Part shown: positions 8,895 through 16,502 of the stretch, in pieces
Position numbering within the stretch: the stretch's first letter is position 1
How the letters are laid out: each line of letters begins with the position of its first letter
Source: Pseudomonadota bacterium
Lineage (GTDB): Bacteria > Pseudomonadota > Alphaproteobacteria > Rhodobacterales > Rhodobacteraceae
Reading direction: 5' to 3'
Assembly: GCA_020161615.1 (NCBI GenBank)
Contig: JAIUPD010000003.1
Location: forward strand, 372,001 to 436,000
Length of the DNA stretch: 64,000 bases
Program-made: the position numbers and the translations under genes
Notes under the pieces: generated by a model
Databases searched by the model: none
What the model was told of the DNA's origin: nothing
The model's input: only the letters and a program-made list of their open reading frames with translations

Positions 8895-9315
8895 CGCTGA
8901 TCCACCTGCATTCGTCTCTGAACATCTTCAGGACTAGCAGCGGGCCGCCGTCATGTGCGGCGAATGCCACGATCGCCTCCCCCTTGAACCCCAGCTTGGT
9001 CGCGAGATTGAGGGACGGAAGGTTGCTGCCAGGCACGGTCACCGAAATCGCGTGACAGCCCAGCTGGATGAACGGAAAGGCGAAGAGCTTGAAAAGAGCG
9101 CTCCTGCTGGCCCATCCGCTGCCCGGCTCGGCAGCGATCGACACCTCGCAATGGACGCCGTTGAAGCGCTCATACATCACCCCGGCGACCAGTCCCGTCC
9201 CGCGGACGACACCAAGCGCCTTGGCGCCATCGCTGATCGACATGCCGGGTATTCTCTTGGCGACCCACCTGCTGACCAGATGGTCGGCGCCATAGAGTAC
9301 GTCGTCGACCAGCAT
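8851..9315 (-). CDS. GNAT-family N-acetyltransferase within the virion operon
   Basis: A 154-residue protein starting at the ATG at 9315, which overlaps the stop codon of the gp10-like gene; a longer start at 9354 would lie deep inside that gene. It has the GNAT pattern: an N-terminal helical pair, central strands with GVVRGTGLVAGVMYERF, the acetyl-CoA loop region around SIAAEPGSGWASR, and a C-terminal ATKLGFKGEA segment. Target unknown. Its place among morphogenesis genes suggests modification of a virion protein, a host protein or a lysogen-expressed substrate; that is inference. Confidence 0.75.
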   Translation of the reverse strand: MLVDDVLYGADHLVSRWVAKRIPGMSISDGAKALGVVRGTGLVAGVMYERFNGVHCEVSIAAEPGSGWASRSALFKLFAFPFIQLGCHAISVTVPGSNLPSLNLATKLGFKGEAIVAFAAHDGGPLLVLKMFRDECRWISDGQGQQRTGSAGPV

Positions 9316-10763
9316 CAAAGCACCCCGGCGCGCAGGCTGGTCAGCTCGCACCATTCCGCTGAAAGCTCGATGATCAGCTTGAAGGTCTCGCCCACCGCAT
9401 CGACGGGAATCAGGTCATCCAGCGCGAAGAGTTGCCCGCGACCGCGATGCGTCTCCAGAACCACCGTCTGTTTCGCCTCTCGAATATCGCGCGGGGTTTC
9501 CTGGTGATCGCTCAGCACGGTGATGCTGACGGTGACCTCGGACGCCGCCGTCATCCCAATCTTTAGGAAGGTGATCCCGGTGGCGCGCGGCATCCTGAAC
9601 CAGCCTGTCACCAAGCGGGCCGCGATCAGGTCGCCCTCCTTCGCCTGAACCACCCGGCAAAGTCGGCCATCATCGGCGGTGAACTCGGTGGCCGTCCCGA
9701 GGTTGTGCCAGGCAACGGCCGGGAAGTCAGCCTTCGCCCATGAGCCATCCTTGGGCCGGAATATGAACTGCTCGATCGTCTCCGCGATCCTGTTCACCAC
9801 CACCATTGATCCGTCGTCGGCAGTGTGCATCTGCCAGCGCGCAGGCGTGGCGGCCATCTCCGTCACCTCCTCGGAGATCGCGGCCGAGACTGCGCCGACC
9901 AGCGCCAGCACGCTCTGCCGGATGGAATCGGAGAGCGAGATCACCCCGGAGGCCGTGAACATCCAGAGATCGGCGCCCACCTGGGTGAAGGCCTCGCCGC
10001 CGAGAGGAGCGGCTGCGTTCACGCGGGTCAGAAGGCGCCAGTCGTTCGGATCGCCAGGATCCAGTCCCTCATAGGCCACTATCACGCCGGTGGTGGTGAT
10101 AACCGCCAGCGTGTCGTTCATGCCGTGCCCGGCGTCGATCGTCATGCTGCGCAGGGCCGACAGCGAGCCGGTGATGTTGCCCAGCCGGCCCAGTGGAAAC
10201 CTGATCCAGTTGCCGGATACTGCGCCCACCGTCTCGGGGTAGTAGAAATCGAGCGTCCCGCCCCGCACCCAGAACAGGAGCCGGTCCTGGTGCGCGATCA
10301 CGCCGCTGAAGGTTGCCGGATTGACGCCCGCGATCTCGATCGACATCTGCGTGAAGGCCGTCCCATCGAAGCGCACGGGCAAGCCTAGGCCATCAGCGAT
10401 GATGGCGTTCCCGCTGATATAGGCGACATCGCAGGTGGCGGAACTGGCGCGGGTGATGCTGGCCTCGCCGCACACCAGCCGGTCGGCGTGGACCTCGATG
10501 TAGCGCGTCTCGGAACCGAACTCGAACGGAATGCGCCGCAAGACGGTCGAGGGCGCGGAAAGGGCCTGCACCTGGCGGCGCAACCGAAGCGATGAACCTG
10601 TGCTTTCCCAATTCAGGAACTCCCCTGCATAGATGCCGCTCACCTCTGAGGTCTTGGCCTCGGTGTAGAGCCCCTTCAGCGGCAGCGGGATCGGGATCTC
10701 GCGCGCGAGCGCCCCGCCCGAGGCCCTTGTTGCCGCTCTCGCTCTCGCCCACTTCATGTTCAC
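9315..10763 (-). CDS. P22 gp10-like tail hub / packaged-DNA stabilisation protein
   Basis: A 482-residue beta-rich protein. N-terminal residues 20-60 (IPLPLKGLYTEAK...LNWESTG) resemble the start of P22 gp10-type proteins, followed by repeated strand patterns ending in RLLFWVRGGTLDFYYPE and DLWMFTASGVISLSDSIRQSV, consistent with a beta-propeller. In P22-like virions gp10 plugs the portal-adaptor channel and holds the tailspike and needle. Its location between the adaptor/collar genes and ejection genes agrees. Start ATG at 10763 overlaps the collar gene stop. Confidence 0.65.
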   Translation of the reverse strand: MNMKWARARAATRASGGALAREIPIPLPLKGLYTEAKTSEVSGIYAGEFLNWESTGSSLRLRRQVQALSAPSTVLRRIPFEFGSETRYIEVHADRLVCGEASITRASSATCDVAYISGNAIIADGLGLPVRFDGTAFTQMSIEIAGVNPATFSGVIAHQDRLLFWVRGGTLDFYYPETVGAVSGNWIRFPLGRLGNITGSLSALRSMTIDAGHGMNDTLAVITTTGVIVAYEGLDPGDPNDWRLLTRVNAAAPLGGEAFTQVGADLWMFTASGVISLSDSIRQSVLALVGAVSAAISEEVTEMAATPARWQMHTADDGSMVVVNRIAETIEQFIFRPKDGSWAKADFPAVAWHNLGTATEFTADDGRLCRVVQAKEGDLIAARLVTGWFRMPRATGITFLKIGMTAASEVTVSITVLSDHQETPRDIREAKQTVVLETHRGRGQLFALDDLIPVDAVGETFKLIIELSAEWCELTSLRAGVL

Positions 10764-11386
10764 ACCTTGATCAGCCAGTTGACGCCAATGACGGGCGGCA
10801 GGATGTCGATGCTGGCCCCGCCTCCCGTCTCCTCGATCGAGATCCCGGTCACAGCCTGTTCCACCGTGCCGTCGGCCGAGGTGTCGCCTGTGGTGCCGGC
10901 CTCGGCCGCTCCGACATCCGTGCCCTCAGCGGCGGCAGCATCGACGACGGCGGCAGCGGAATGGCTGTGGGGGGTTGGGTTAAAGCTGTGGCCGTGGCCA
11001 GGGTCCGTAACGGCGTGCCCGTGGGCAGGAAGCTGGCTGACCGAGAGCGTGATCAGACGGTTGCCCGCAAGCGCGCCCAGGGCGACATCGCCACCGGCGC
11101 CGAACATGGCGCGTCCCTGAAGGTTTGGCAGGTTGAAGTTGGCCTCGGTCGCCCCATAGGCATCCCCGATGATCGCATAGAGGTCGGCGAACGCGGCCTT
11201 GGAGAGCGCCTGCCCGTTCAGCAGCTTCCATGAGGCATTGGGCTCCTCCGAGGCCATCGTCGGAACGATGGATCCCGTGGGAATCAGCAGCGTCTCGATC
11301 GCAGCGATGATCTCTTCAAGGTTGTCGTCGGGAATGTCATAGGTTCTGGTGCGCCGGCGGTTTCTCGTGACCGCTGGGATCGCCAT
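10760..11386 (-). CDS. Phage tail collar domain protein
   Basis: A 208-residue protein. Residues 35-105 hold a tail-collar domain: IPTGSIVPTM, then SWKLLNGQALSK, a YAIIGDAYGAT segment and NFNLPNLQGRAMFGAG. A His/Gly-rich stretch (GHGHSFNPTPHSHS) and an Ala/Gly/Thr-rich linker follow, and the end PPVIGVNWLIKV is typical of collar/fibre tips. It is likely a short fibre or tail-tip component that contacts the host or caps the tail. Overlaps both neighbours by one to four bases. Confidence 0.85.
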   Translation of the reverse strand: MAIPAVTRNRRRTRTYDIPDDNLEEIIAAIETLLIPTGSIVPTMASEEPNASWKLLNGQALSKAAFADLYAIIGDAYGATEANFNLPNLQGRAMFGAGGDVALGALAGNRLITLSVSQLPAHGHAVTDPGHGHSFNPTPHSHSAAAVVDAAAAEGTDVGAAEAGTTGDTSADGTVEQAVTGISIEETGGGASIDILPPVIGVNWLIKV

Positions 11387-12333
11387 CAGGACACCAGCCA
11401 GCGCCCGCCGCCCAGCGGGAGCGCGTCATATTCGGTCGCGCATGCGCCGATGCGGAAAGGGCGGGCGCCACCTGCATCGGTGGCGGCAGCCACAGCCATC
11501 TCCGCCTCATAATCGGCGGCATGCTCCGCATAGGGCAGCCCGAGGGCGCGGCGGAGGCGATACGTCATGCCCAACGAAAGGACGTGATCGTCGGAGAAGA
11601 CGGGGCGATCATCATCGGCCGTAAACTCGGGGCGCCGCACCTCGGGGATCGGTTGGCTCAGGGCTTGCGGGTTCACGCGCTTCAGGATCTCGCTGGGCTC
11701 GACCGGCCAGACCCCCTCGTCCCAGCCCGGGGGCGTCTCGTCGAAGGTGATGTTGCCGCTGCCATCCGGGGATTCCAGCACCGTCGACGGGGCCAGCCAG
11801 CCATCGCGGGGCACCACCGGCTCGATGGTGACAGGCAGGTTGCTGGCCGCATAATCGCCAGACTTCACCGGCGAAACCACCGGGTAGCGCGAGATATACT
11901 CGATCACCACCAGTTCGGTCGCCTGCGGGACTGGCTCGATGTTCAGCGTGTTGTTCTTGATCCGCCAGCCCATCGGTGAGGCGACGGCGGCGCCACCATA
12001 GAGCCAAGCGGCCCAAGCTTGGGGCGTGGCTGGGCCGATCAGGCCCATGGGATAGGCGCCGCGCGTTTCGGTGCCGGGGATCATGCGCAGAAAGTCGGGT
12101 GGCAGCTGGTAGGAAAAGCGTCCCGGCAGCAGGGAAAAGACCCATTGCGAATGGAAGTCGGAGAGCCCCACGAATTCGGTGCCGCGCAGGTATTCCCGCA
12201 TCGTGTCCACGGCGGCAATACGAAGCGCCCGGGCGATGCGGGTGTTCTCGGTGAAAAGCGAACGAGGCGGCGGGGCGGTATTGTCCCGCTCCGCCGCCTC
12301 CCGCGCGATTTCAAGGATGGTTCGCGTCCCCAT
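11386..12333 (-). CDS. Head-to-tail adaptor (podovirus gp4/gp11-like)
   Basis: A 315-residue protein located between the capsid genes and the tail collar/gp10-like genes. Residues 30-90 are helical, followed by SYQLPPDFLRMI, a strand-rich core (IEYISRYPVVSP), and a C-terminal helix DDHVLSLGMTYRLRRALG...YEAEM. This helix-strand-helix layout is common in phage connector/adaptor proteins that dock below the portal. No catalytic motif. Assignment rests on order and layout rather than on a diagnostic motif. Confidence 0.6.
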   Translation of the reverse strand: MGTRTILEIAREAAERDNTAPPPRSLFTENTRIARALRIAAVDTMREYLRGTEFVGLSDFHSQWVFSLLPGRFSYQLPPDFLRMIPGTETRGAYPMGLIGPATPQAWAAWLYGGAAVASPMGWRIKNNTLNIEPVPQATELVVIEYISRYPVVSPVKSGDYAASNLPVTIEPVVPRDGWLAPSTVLESPDGSGNITFDETPPGWDEGVWPVEPSEILKRVNPQALSQPIPEVRRPEFTADDDRPVFSDDHVLSLGMTYRLRRALGLPYAEHAADYEAEMAVAAATDAGGARPFRIGACATEYDALPLGGGRWLVS

Positions 12334-12345
12334 GTCCGCCCCCGA

Positions 12346-13089
12346 TTATGCGAGCGGATCGCTCAGCAGGTCGTTGTTGCCTTGTACCGAGGAGAAATCG
12401 GACTCTTCACCGATGCCAGGCATGGTGGACGGATCCGGCAGATCCTCGCCCTCCGCTTCGGCGGCGGCCGGCGCCGCAGGAGCTGCCCGGCCACCCATGC
12501 TGGACAAAGCGTCGTTCTTCGCCGCCAGCGCGGCGTTCTGCGCCTCAAGCCGGGCGATGGTGGCGCGCAGCTCGCGCGCTTCCTGGTCGCGCCTGGCCTC
12601 ACGCTCGGCCTCGCTGATCTTGTCCGAAGCGGCATCGCGGCGCCCGGCCCATCCGGTTGCGAGCTTGTGGGCCACGGCGATCTCGCGCCCGATGTTCTGC
12701 GCCTGATCGGCTGAGAGGCTGCAGAGATCTTCGACGCTGCGGATGCCGGAAATGAGGAGCTGACCGACCTGCGACATGGTGATGCCTGGGAGTTCCGTCA
12801 GCGGCGTGCCGGTCGACGGCAGGTCAGCGCTGCGGGTGAAGGCGTCATACTGCGCGGGGAAGCGCTCGCGGGCCTCCTTCTCGTCGATGTACTTGGTGGA
12901 GATCGTGTAGCGGTCGCCAATGGGCGTCATGGCCACGCAAAGCTGGGTGCGGAAGGCCGACTTGCCGCGGGACTGGGGGACGCGCTGGTAGAAGAAATGG
13001 GCGCTCACACCACCTTCGCCTCGTGAGGCGACGAAGCCCAGGTGCGAGCTGAGATCCTTGGCGGTGGCGTCCGAGACATAGGCGTTCAT
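12346..13089 (-). CDS. Capsid-associated protein of unknown function with HhH-like and coiled-coil segments
   Basis: A 247-residue protein directly downstream of the major capsid gene. Residues 1-80 are strand-rich (SAHFFYQRVPQSRGKSAFRT, then TPIGDRYTISTKYI). Residues 95-140 (LTELPGITMSQVGQLLISGI, then SVEDLCSLSADQA) resemble a helix-hairpin-helix pair. Residues 155-200 form an Arg/Glu/Ala coiled coil, and the acidic tail is disordered. I do not recognise the family. A head decoration or DNA-contacting head protein is possible from position; that is inference. Confidence 0.7.
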   Translation of the reverse strand: MNAYVSDATAKDLSSHLGFVASRGEGGVSAHFFYQRVPQSRGKSAFRTQLCVAMTPIGDRYTISTKYIDEKEARERFPAQYDAFTRSADLPSTGTPLTELPGITMSQVGQLLISGIRSVEDLCSLSADQAQNIGREIAVAHKLATGWAGRRDAASDKISEAEREARRDQEARELRATIARLEAQNAALAAKNDALSSMGGRAAPAAPAAAEAEGEDLPDPSTMPGIGEESDFSSVQGNNDLLSDPLA

Positions 13090-13149
13090 GCTTTACTCCG
13101 TGGGGCGAGAAGCGGGGAAGCGCGGGCGAAGGCCGCCCGCGCCACTCGA

Positions 13150-14106
13150 TTACTGCGAGAGAACGCCGTTCAGCATCCGGTTGTTGCAGATGAAGTTGCC
13201 CATGCCGGCAAGGATCGAGGTCTCGGAGTCCTCGGTCAGGGGGCGTTTGGGGCCACCCAGAACGACGTTGTTCCGGTTCTTGTGCATGATCATCTCGATC
13301 GTGCCCAGGTTCAGGAAGCGCATCGCCGCCGGAGCATAGCCGCCCATGCCCCCGTCGAAGACGACCGGCGTGGTGTGGAACATGAGGTTGTCGAAACCGG
13401 CGGCCGCCAGTTTCTTGTCCATGAACCGCTGCTGCTGCTGGATGCCGGTCGCATAGGCCGTGTACCAGGTGTTGTCCGAGTAGATCAGGTTCGGCTTGTC
13501 GGTCCCGCGCTGCAGCTTCATGTAGAGCGCCAGCATGTCCTCGTAGGCGGTATCCTTGTCGGGCGCCGAGCCGGTCGCGACCCGCTGGTTGTCCCACCAG
13601 GTATAGGTGCCGGAGTTGATGCCGCCATAGGTCGAGCCGGCCGCCGACGAGATCATCAGCTGCATGCCGCCCATTTCCTTGCCGCCGGAGCCGGTGCCGT
13701 CGCCATGCGCGGACTTGTGCAGCTGGTTCTGGATGGTCTTCTCGGCGTGCTGCATCCGGGCGCGCATCTGGTTGATGATCTGCTCGGAGCCGCTGTTCTG
13801 CAGCATTTCGAGGCCCGACATCGAGACGGCGACGGCATATTGCTTCCACGGCACCTCGGCGTCGGTCAGGACTTCCTGCCCGGCGACGTTCAGGGCATCA
13901 CGCCCGGTGTACCATTGGAAGTTGGCGTTCTCGTCCCCGACCATGATCGGCGTGAGGATGGTATAGCCGCCGCCGATGGTGCGGATGCGGCCGCGCCGGC
14001 GCAGCTCGTACAGCAGGATGTTGTTCTTCGAGATGGCATCCGCGATTGCCTTGCGACGATGCGCAAGGGTCGACGCAAGCACCTCACCCCAGGTCGGATT
14101 CGCCAT
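13150..14106 (-). CDS. Phage major capsid protein
   Basis: A 318-residue protein following the scaffold gene by about 30 bp, with an AGGAG-type site before the ATG (gaaaggagaacacaATG). It begins MANPTWGEVLASTLAHRRK, has a long N-terminal helix, a RGRIRTIGGGYTI strand and Gly/Thr loops, and a C-terminal TSILAGMGNFICNNRMLNG segment typical of capsid proteins from phages with separate scaffolds. Slot between scaffold and adaptor genes supports the call. It forms the icosahedral shell. Confidence 0.85.
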   Translation of the reverse strand: MANPTWGEVLASTLAHRRKAIADAISKNNILLYELRRRGRIRTIGGGYTILTPIMVGDENANFQWYTGRDALNVAGQEVLTDAEVPWKQYAVAVSMSGLEMLQNSGSEQIINQMRARMQHAEKTIQNQLHKSAHGDGTGSGGKEMGGMQLMISSAAGSTYGGINSGTYTWWDNQRVATGSAPDKDTAYEDMLALYMKLQRGTDKPNLIYSDNTWYTAYATGIQQQQRFMDKKLAAAGFDNLMFHTTPVVFDGGMGGYAPAAMRFLNLGTIEMIMHKNRNNVVLGGPKRPLTEDSETSILAGMGNFICNNRMLNGVLSQ

Positions 14107-14135
14107 TGTGTTCTCCTTTCGGCGAATCCCGCGCT

Positions 14136-15332
14136 TCAGCCGCTGAAATGCGAGCCGACGAAGTGCCTCAGCGTCTCATCCAGAGACGCATCCGCTCTCA
14201 ACGCGGGTTGACGGGTGGCGCCCTGGCCGGTGCCGTCGATTGATTTGCTGGCACGCTGCGCCTTCTGGGCAGCGGCCGCCTTGTCTTTCACCTGTTCTGC
14301 CACCGTCTTCTGTGGCTGTGCGGCGGGAGTGGGCGCTGGAGCGGCCTGATAGCCGGTCGCGGCCCGAAGCTCGGCCTCAGCGGTGGTGTAGAAGCGGCCC
14401 AGATCCTCCTCGGTCACCGGCCGCCCGGTGGCGCGCAGGTGCTCCTGCGCCAGCCCAGCAATACGTCCTTCGAGGTGCTTGAACAGCGGGCGAAGAGGCT
14501 GGCCATCGGGGCCGGTGGCATTGACGAAGCTGGTGAGCCGGTCGCGAGCGTCTTCGGCGGCGCGACGCAGGGGCGCGTCGGGGCCGAACTGCGCGGCCTG
14601 TTGCTGCCGGGCTTTAAGCTGGCGGTTCTCCTCGTAGACGGCGCGGGTCCGCTCGTCCATGAATTCGAGGTCATCGTCGTCGGACTGATCCTTGACCAGC
14701 TTGTAACCGAGGTGCTTGGCGGCATTCTCCAGCACCTGCGCGGGATTGTCGCCGCCGGTCTGCTGGGCGACCCAAGCGAGGTATTCGTCCGGCTTTTGCT
14801 GGGCGAAGGCGTTCAGGTCGAGCATGCGCTTCATTGCGGTGGCAGCATCGACGCCGTGGAGCTTCATCTCGGCTTCGCGCCCCTTGAAGATGCCCAGCAC
14901 GCTGTCGGCCTGACCGATGCGGCGGGTAATCTCTCCGCGGCGGGCGTCGTCGAGGCCGGACAGCAGGTCCGAGGTGCTGGCGCTGGTCAGATCAGCCGGA
15001 AGGTCGTCCTTGGCGGCGGCCTGGGTGTCCTCGCCATCCGCCGCCGGAGCGGTATCATCGCCACCGACGCCCGGCTGGGCATCCTCGGCCTTGGCCTGAA
15101 CATCTTCCTTGGGTGCGCCCTTGACCTTGGCGTCGTCGATCAGGCCGAGGCCATCCTCTTCGGAGATCGTCTCGACAACCACCTGGTCTTCGATCGGGGC
15201 GTCCAGTCCGAGGCCGTCGTTCTCTTCCTCGTTCTGCGCCTTGAGCAGAGGCTCGATCGCGGCGCGCAGCTGCGCGTCCAGCTCGTCGTCCTCGTGACCG
15301 TTTTCGTCGATGTCGTCGTTGAAGTCAGGCAT
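14136..15332 (-). CDS. Capsid scaffolding protein
   Basis: A 398-residue, strongly acidic N-terminal region (residues 1-110, rich in Asp/Glu), then a helical core with QQKPDEYLAWVAQQ and LEFMDERTRAVYEENRQL, and a basic Lys/Ala/Gln-rich C-terminus (AAQPQKTVAEQVKDKAAAA). This acidic-helical-basic layout immediately before the major capsid gene is characteristic of internal scaffolds that guide procapsid assembly through their basic C-terminus. No protease motif is seen. Confidence 0.8.
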   Translation of the reverse strand: MPDFNDDIDENGHEDDELDAQLRAAIEPLLKAQNEEENDGLGLDAPIEDQVVVETISEEDGLGLIDDAKVKGAPKEDVQAKAEDAQPGVGGDDTAPAADGEDTQAAAKDDLPADLTSASTSDLLSGLDDARRGEITRRIGQADSVLGIFKGREAEMKLHGVDAATAMKRMLDLNAFAQQKPDEYLAWVAQQTGGDNPAQVLENAAKHLGYKLVKDQSDDDDLEFMDERTRAVYEENRQLKARQQQAAQFGPDAPLRRAAEDARDRLTSFVNATGPDGQPLRPLFKHLEGRIAGLAQEHLRATGRPVTEEDLGRFYTTAEAELRAATGYQAAPAPTPAAQPQKTVAEQVKDKAAAAQKAQRASKSIDGTGQGATRQPALRADASLDETLRHFVGSHFSG

Positions 15333-15402
15333 GTCGCTCTCCGTGGGGTGAAATCGCGTGTGATCACGATGTCAGCCCGGGGGCGCGACGTGCGGCGAAA
15401 CG

Positions 15403-15636
15403 TCAGCGGATGCGGTCAGCTTCGGCCAGTGCCATGGCTTGCATTGCAGCCTGACCGGCTTCGACCAGCTTCTGTCGCGCGACGTGCCGGAGACGCGCGG
15501 CCTCGCCAGGCGCTTGGCGCAGGGGCAACGCTGCATCGACCGAGGCAAGAAAAGCGTCGGCGTGCCGATTCAGCGCTTCGCGCAGGCGGTCGGCGTCGTG
15601 GCTCTGGCTCGGCGGGGGAACGATCTGCGGTTTCAC
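15403..15636 (-). CDS. Small helical phage protein; possible Acb2/Tad1-hairpin-like
   Basis: A 77-residue protein predicted as two helices around an LP-containing loop. The second helix reads ARQKLVEAGQAAMQAMALAE, which loosely fits the A-x-x-K-L-x-E-A-x-x-x-A-x-x-A pattern of the Acb2/Tad1 hairpin family (small sponges that bind cyclic nucleotides). The loop is longer than I expect for that family, so this is only a hint. ATG overlaps the stop of the upstream gene (15633). Otherwise a small hypothetical. Confidence 0.55.
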   Translation of the reverse strand: MKPQIVPPPSQSHDADRLREALNRHADAFLASVDAALPLRQAPGEAARLRHVARQKLVEAGQAAMQAMALAEADRIR

Positions 15637-16127
15637 TCGATGGCCTCCACGGCGTCAACGTCAATCTCGGTGCCCTCGGCAAGGCTGCCTTCCTCGAGCG
15701 GCGCCGCGAACATATCCGGGGTGTAATAATCGGTGTCGGTGTTTTTCATCTGGATGATGGTCGCGGTGATCTCGTCCAGCTGCTTGCGGTCTTCGACCCA
15801 GGTATTCCGGTGGCCAACACCTTCGTCATATTCGACGAAATCGTGGCGCTCCATGTATTCGCGCTTCGCCTTGCGATCGCCGATGATCTCGGGCTCGCCA
15901 ACGGCACCGGCCACGAACTCGTCGAAACGAGGGGCCAGTTGCGGCGCGGCGAGATGTGAGCGCGGCGGGGCCGGTGCCCGGCAGTTGTGCGGAACGCGAC
16001 CGGCTGGATGCCACCCGCCGCAGGTCTTGCAGAGACGGGACCGGCCGGGCGCGCTATCCAGCGGATCGCGCGGGCCGAAGATGCGGGCGTATTCTCCGCC
16101 CAGATCGGACATGGCGGCGCGGGTCAT
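15633..16127 (-). CDS. Phage protein with small Cys/His cluster, function unknown
   Basis: A 164-residue protein. Start chosen at the ATG at 16127, which overlaps the stop of the 30-residue gene before it; a second ATG lies five codons later. Residues 33-50 (CKTCGGWHPAGRVPHNC) have a CxxC and a later HxC, a likely metal-binding knuckle. The C-terminal half is acidic and helical (HDFVEYDEGVGHRNTWVEDR). I do not recognise the family. It sits between portal-side and scaffold genes. Confidence 0.6.
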   Translation of the reverse strand: MTRAAMSDLGGEYARIFGPRDPLDSAPGRSRLCKTCGGWHPAGRVPHNCRAPAPPRSHLAAPQLAPRFDEFVAGAVGEPEIIGDRKAKREYMERHDFVEYDEGVGHRNTWVEDRKQLDEITATIIQMKNTDTDYYTPDMFAAPLEEGSLAEGTEIDVDAVEAIE

Positions 16128-16216
16128 GCTTGGCTCCGCAGAATTGCGCGCTCGATCGCGTCGATGATTTCGCGTTGGCGCAGAAGCGCAGCGCGCATCT
16201 GTTCTGCCCAGGACAT
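16124..16216 (-). CDS. 30-residue phage protein
   Basis: Short reading frame beginning MSWAEQMRAALLRQREII and predicted as one amphipathic helix. It has a strong ribosome site (GAGGAGG, 7 bases before the ATG), and its start and stop overlap those of both neighbours as ATGA, so it is probably translated. Function unknown. Confidence 0.55.
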   Translation of the reverse strand: MSWAEQMRAALLRQREIIDAIERAILRSQA

Positions 16217-16485
16217 CACACCGCCTCCTCGAACTGCGCCCGGAACTCGGCATCCCCTATGACAGCGAAGCCGTCAGCGCTCTTCACAATCCACTCTCCC
16301 GGGCGCGCGATGGTCTGACCGCTGTCGTTGGGAAGGTCCAGCAGGTGGCCCATGGCGTCGGAAGCGATGGCCGCGCAACACCAGACCGCGATGGTCGACC
16401 ACATCGCGGCCTCCTCCGGCCCGCGGCGGGGATCGGGCAGCCGGTAAGCATCGACGATAACGGGGCGGGGACGGTACTTGGGCAT
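16216..16485 (-). CDS. Small phage protein of the 'PGEWIVKSADGF' type
   Basis: An 89-residue protein with N-terminal KYRPRPVIVDAYRLP, a central Trp/Cys region, and C-terminal PGEWIVKSADGFAVIGDAEF. The ending is familiar from small, widespread phage proteins of unknown role (PGDYG-like). It lies directly after the portal gene. No catalytic residues evident. Confidence 0.65.
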   Translation of the reverse strand: MPKYRPRPVIVDAYRLPDPRRGPEEAAMWSTIAVWCCAAIASDAMGHLLDLPNDSGQTIARPGEWIVKSADGFAVIGDAEFRAQFEEAV

Positions 16486-16502
16486 CGTGGGAATGCTCCT
16501 GT

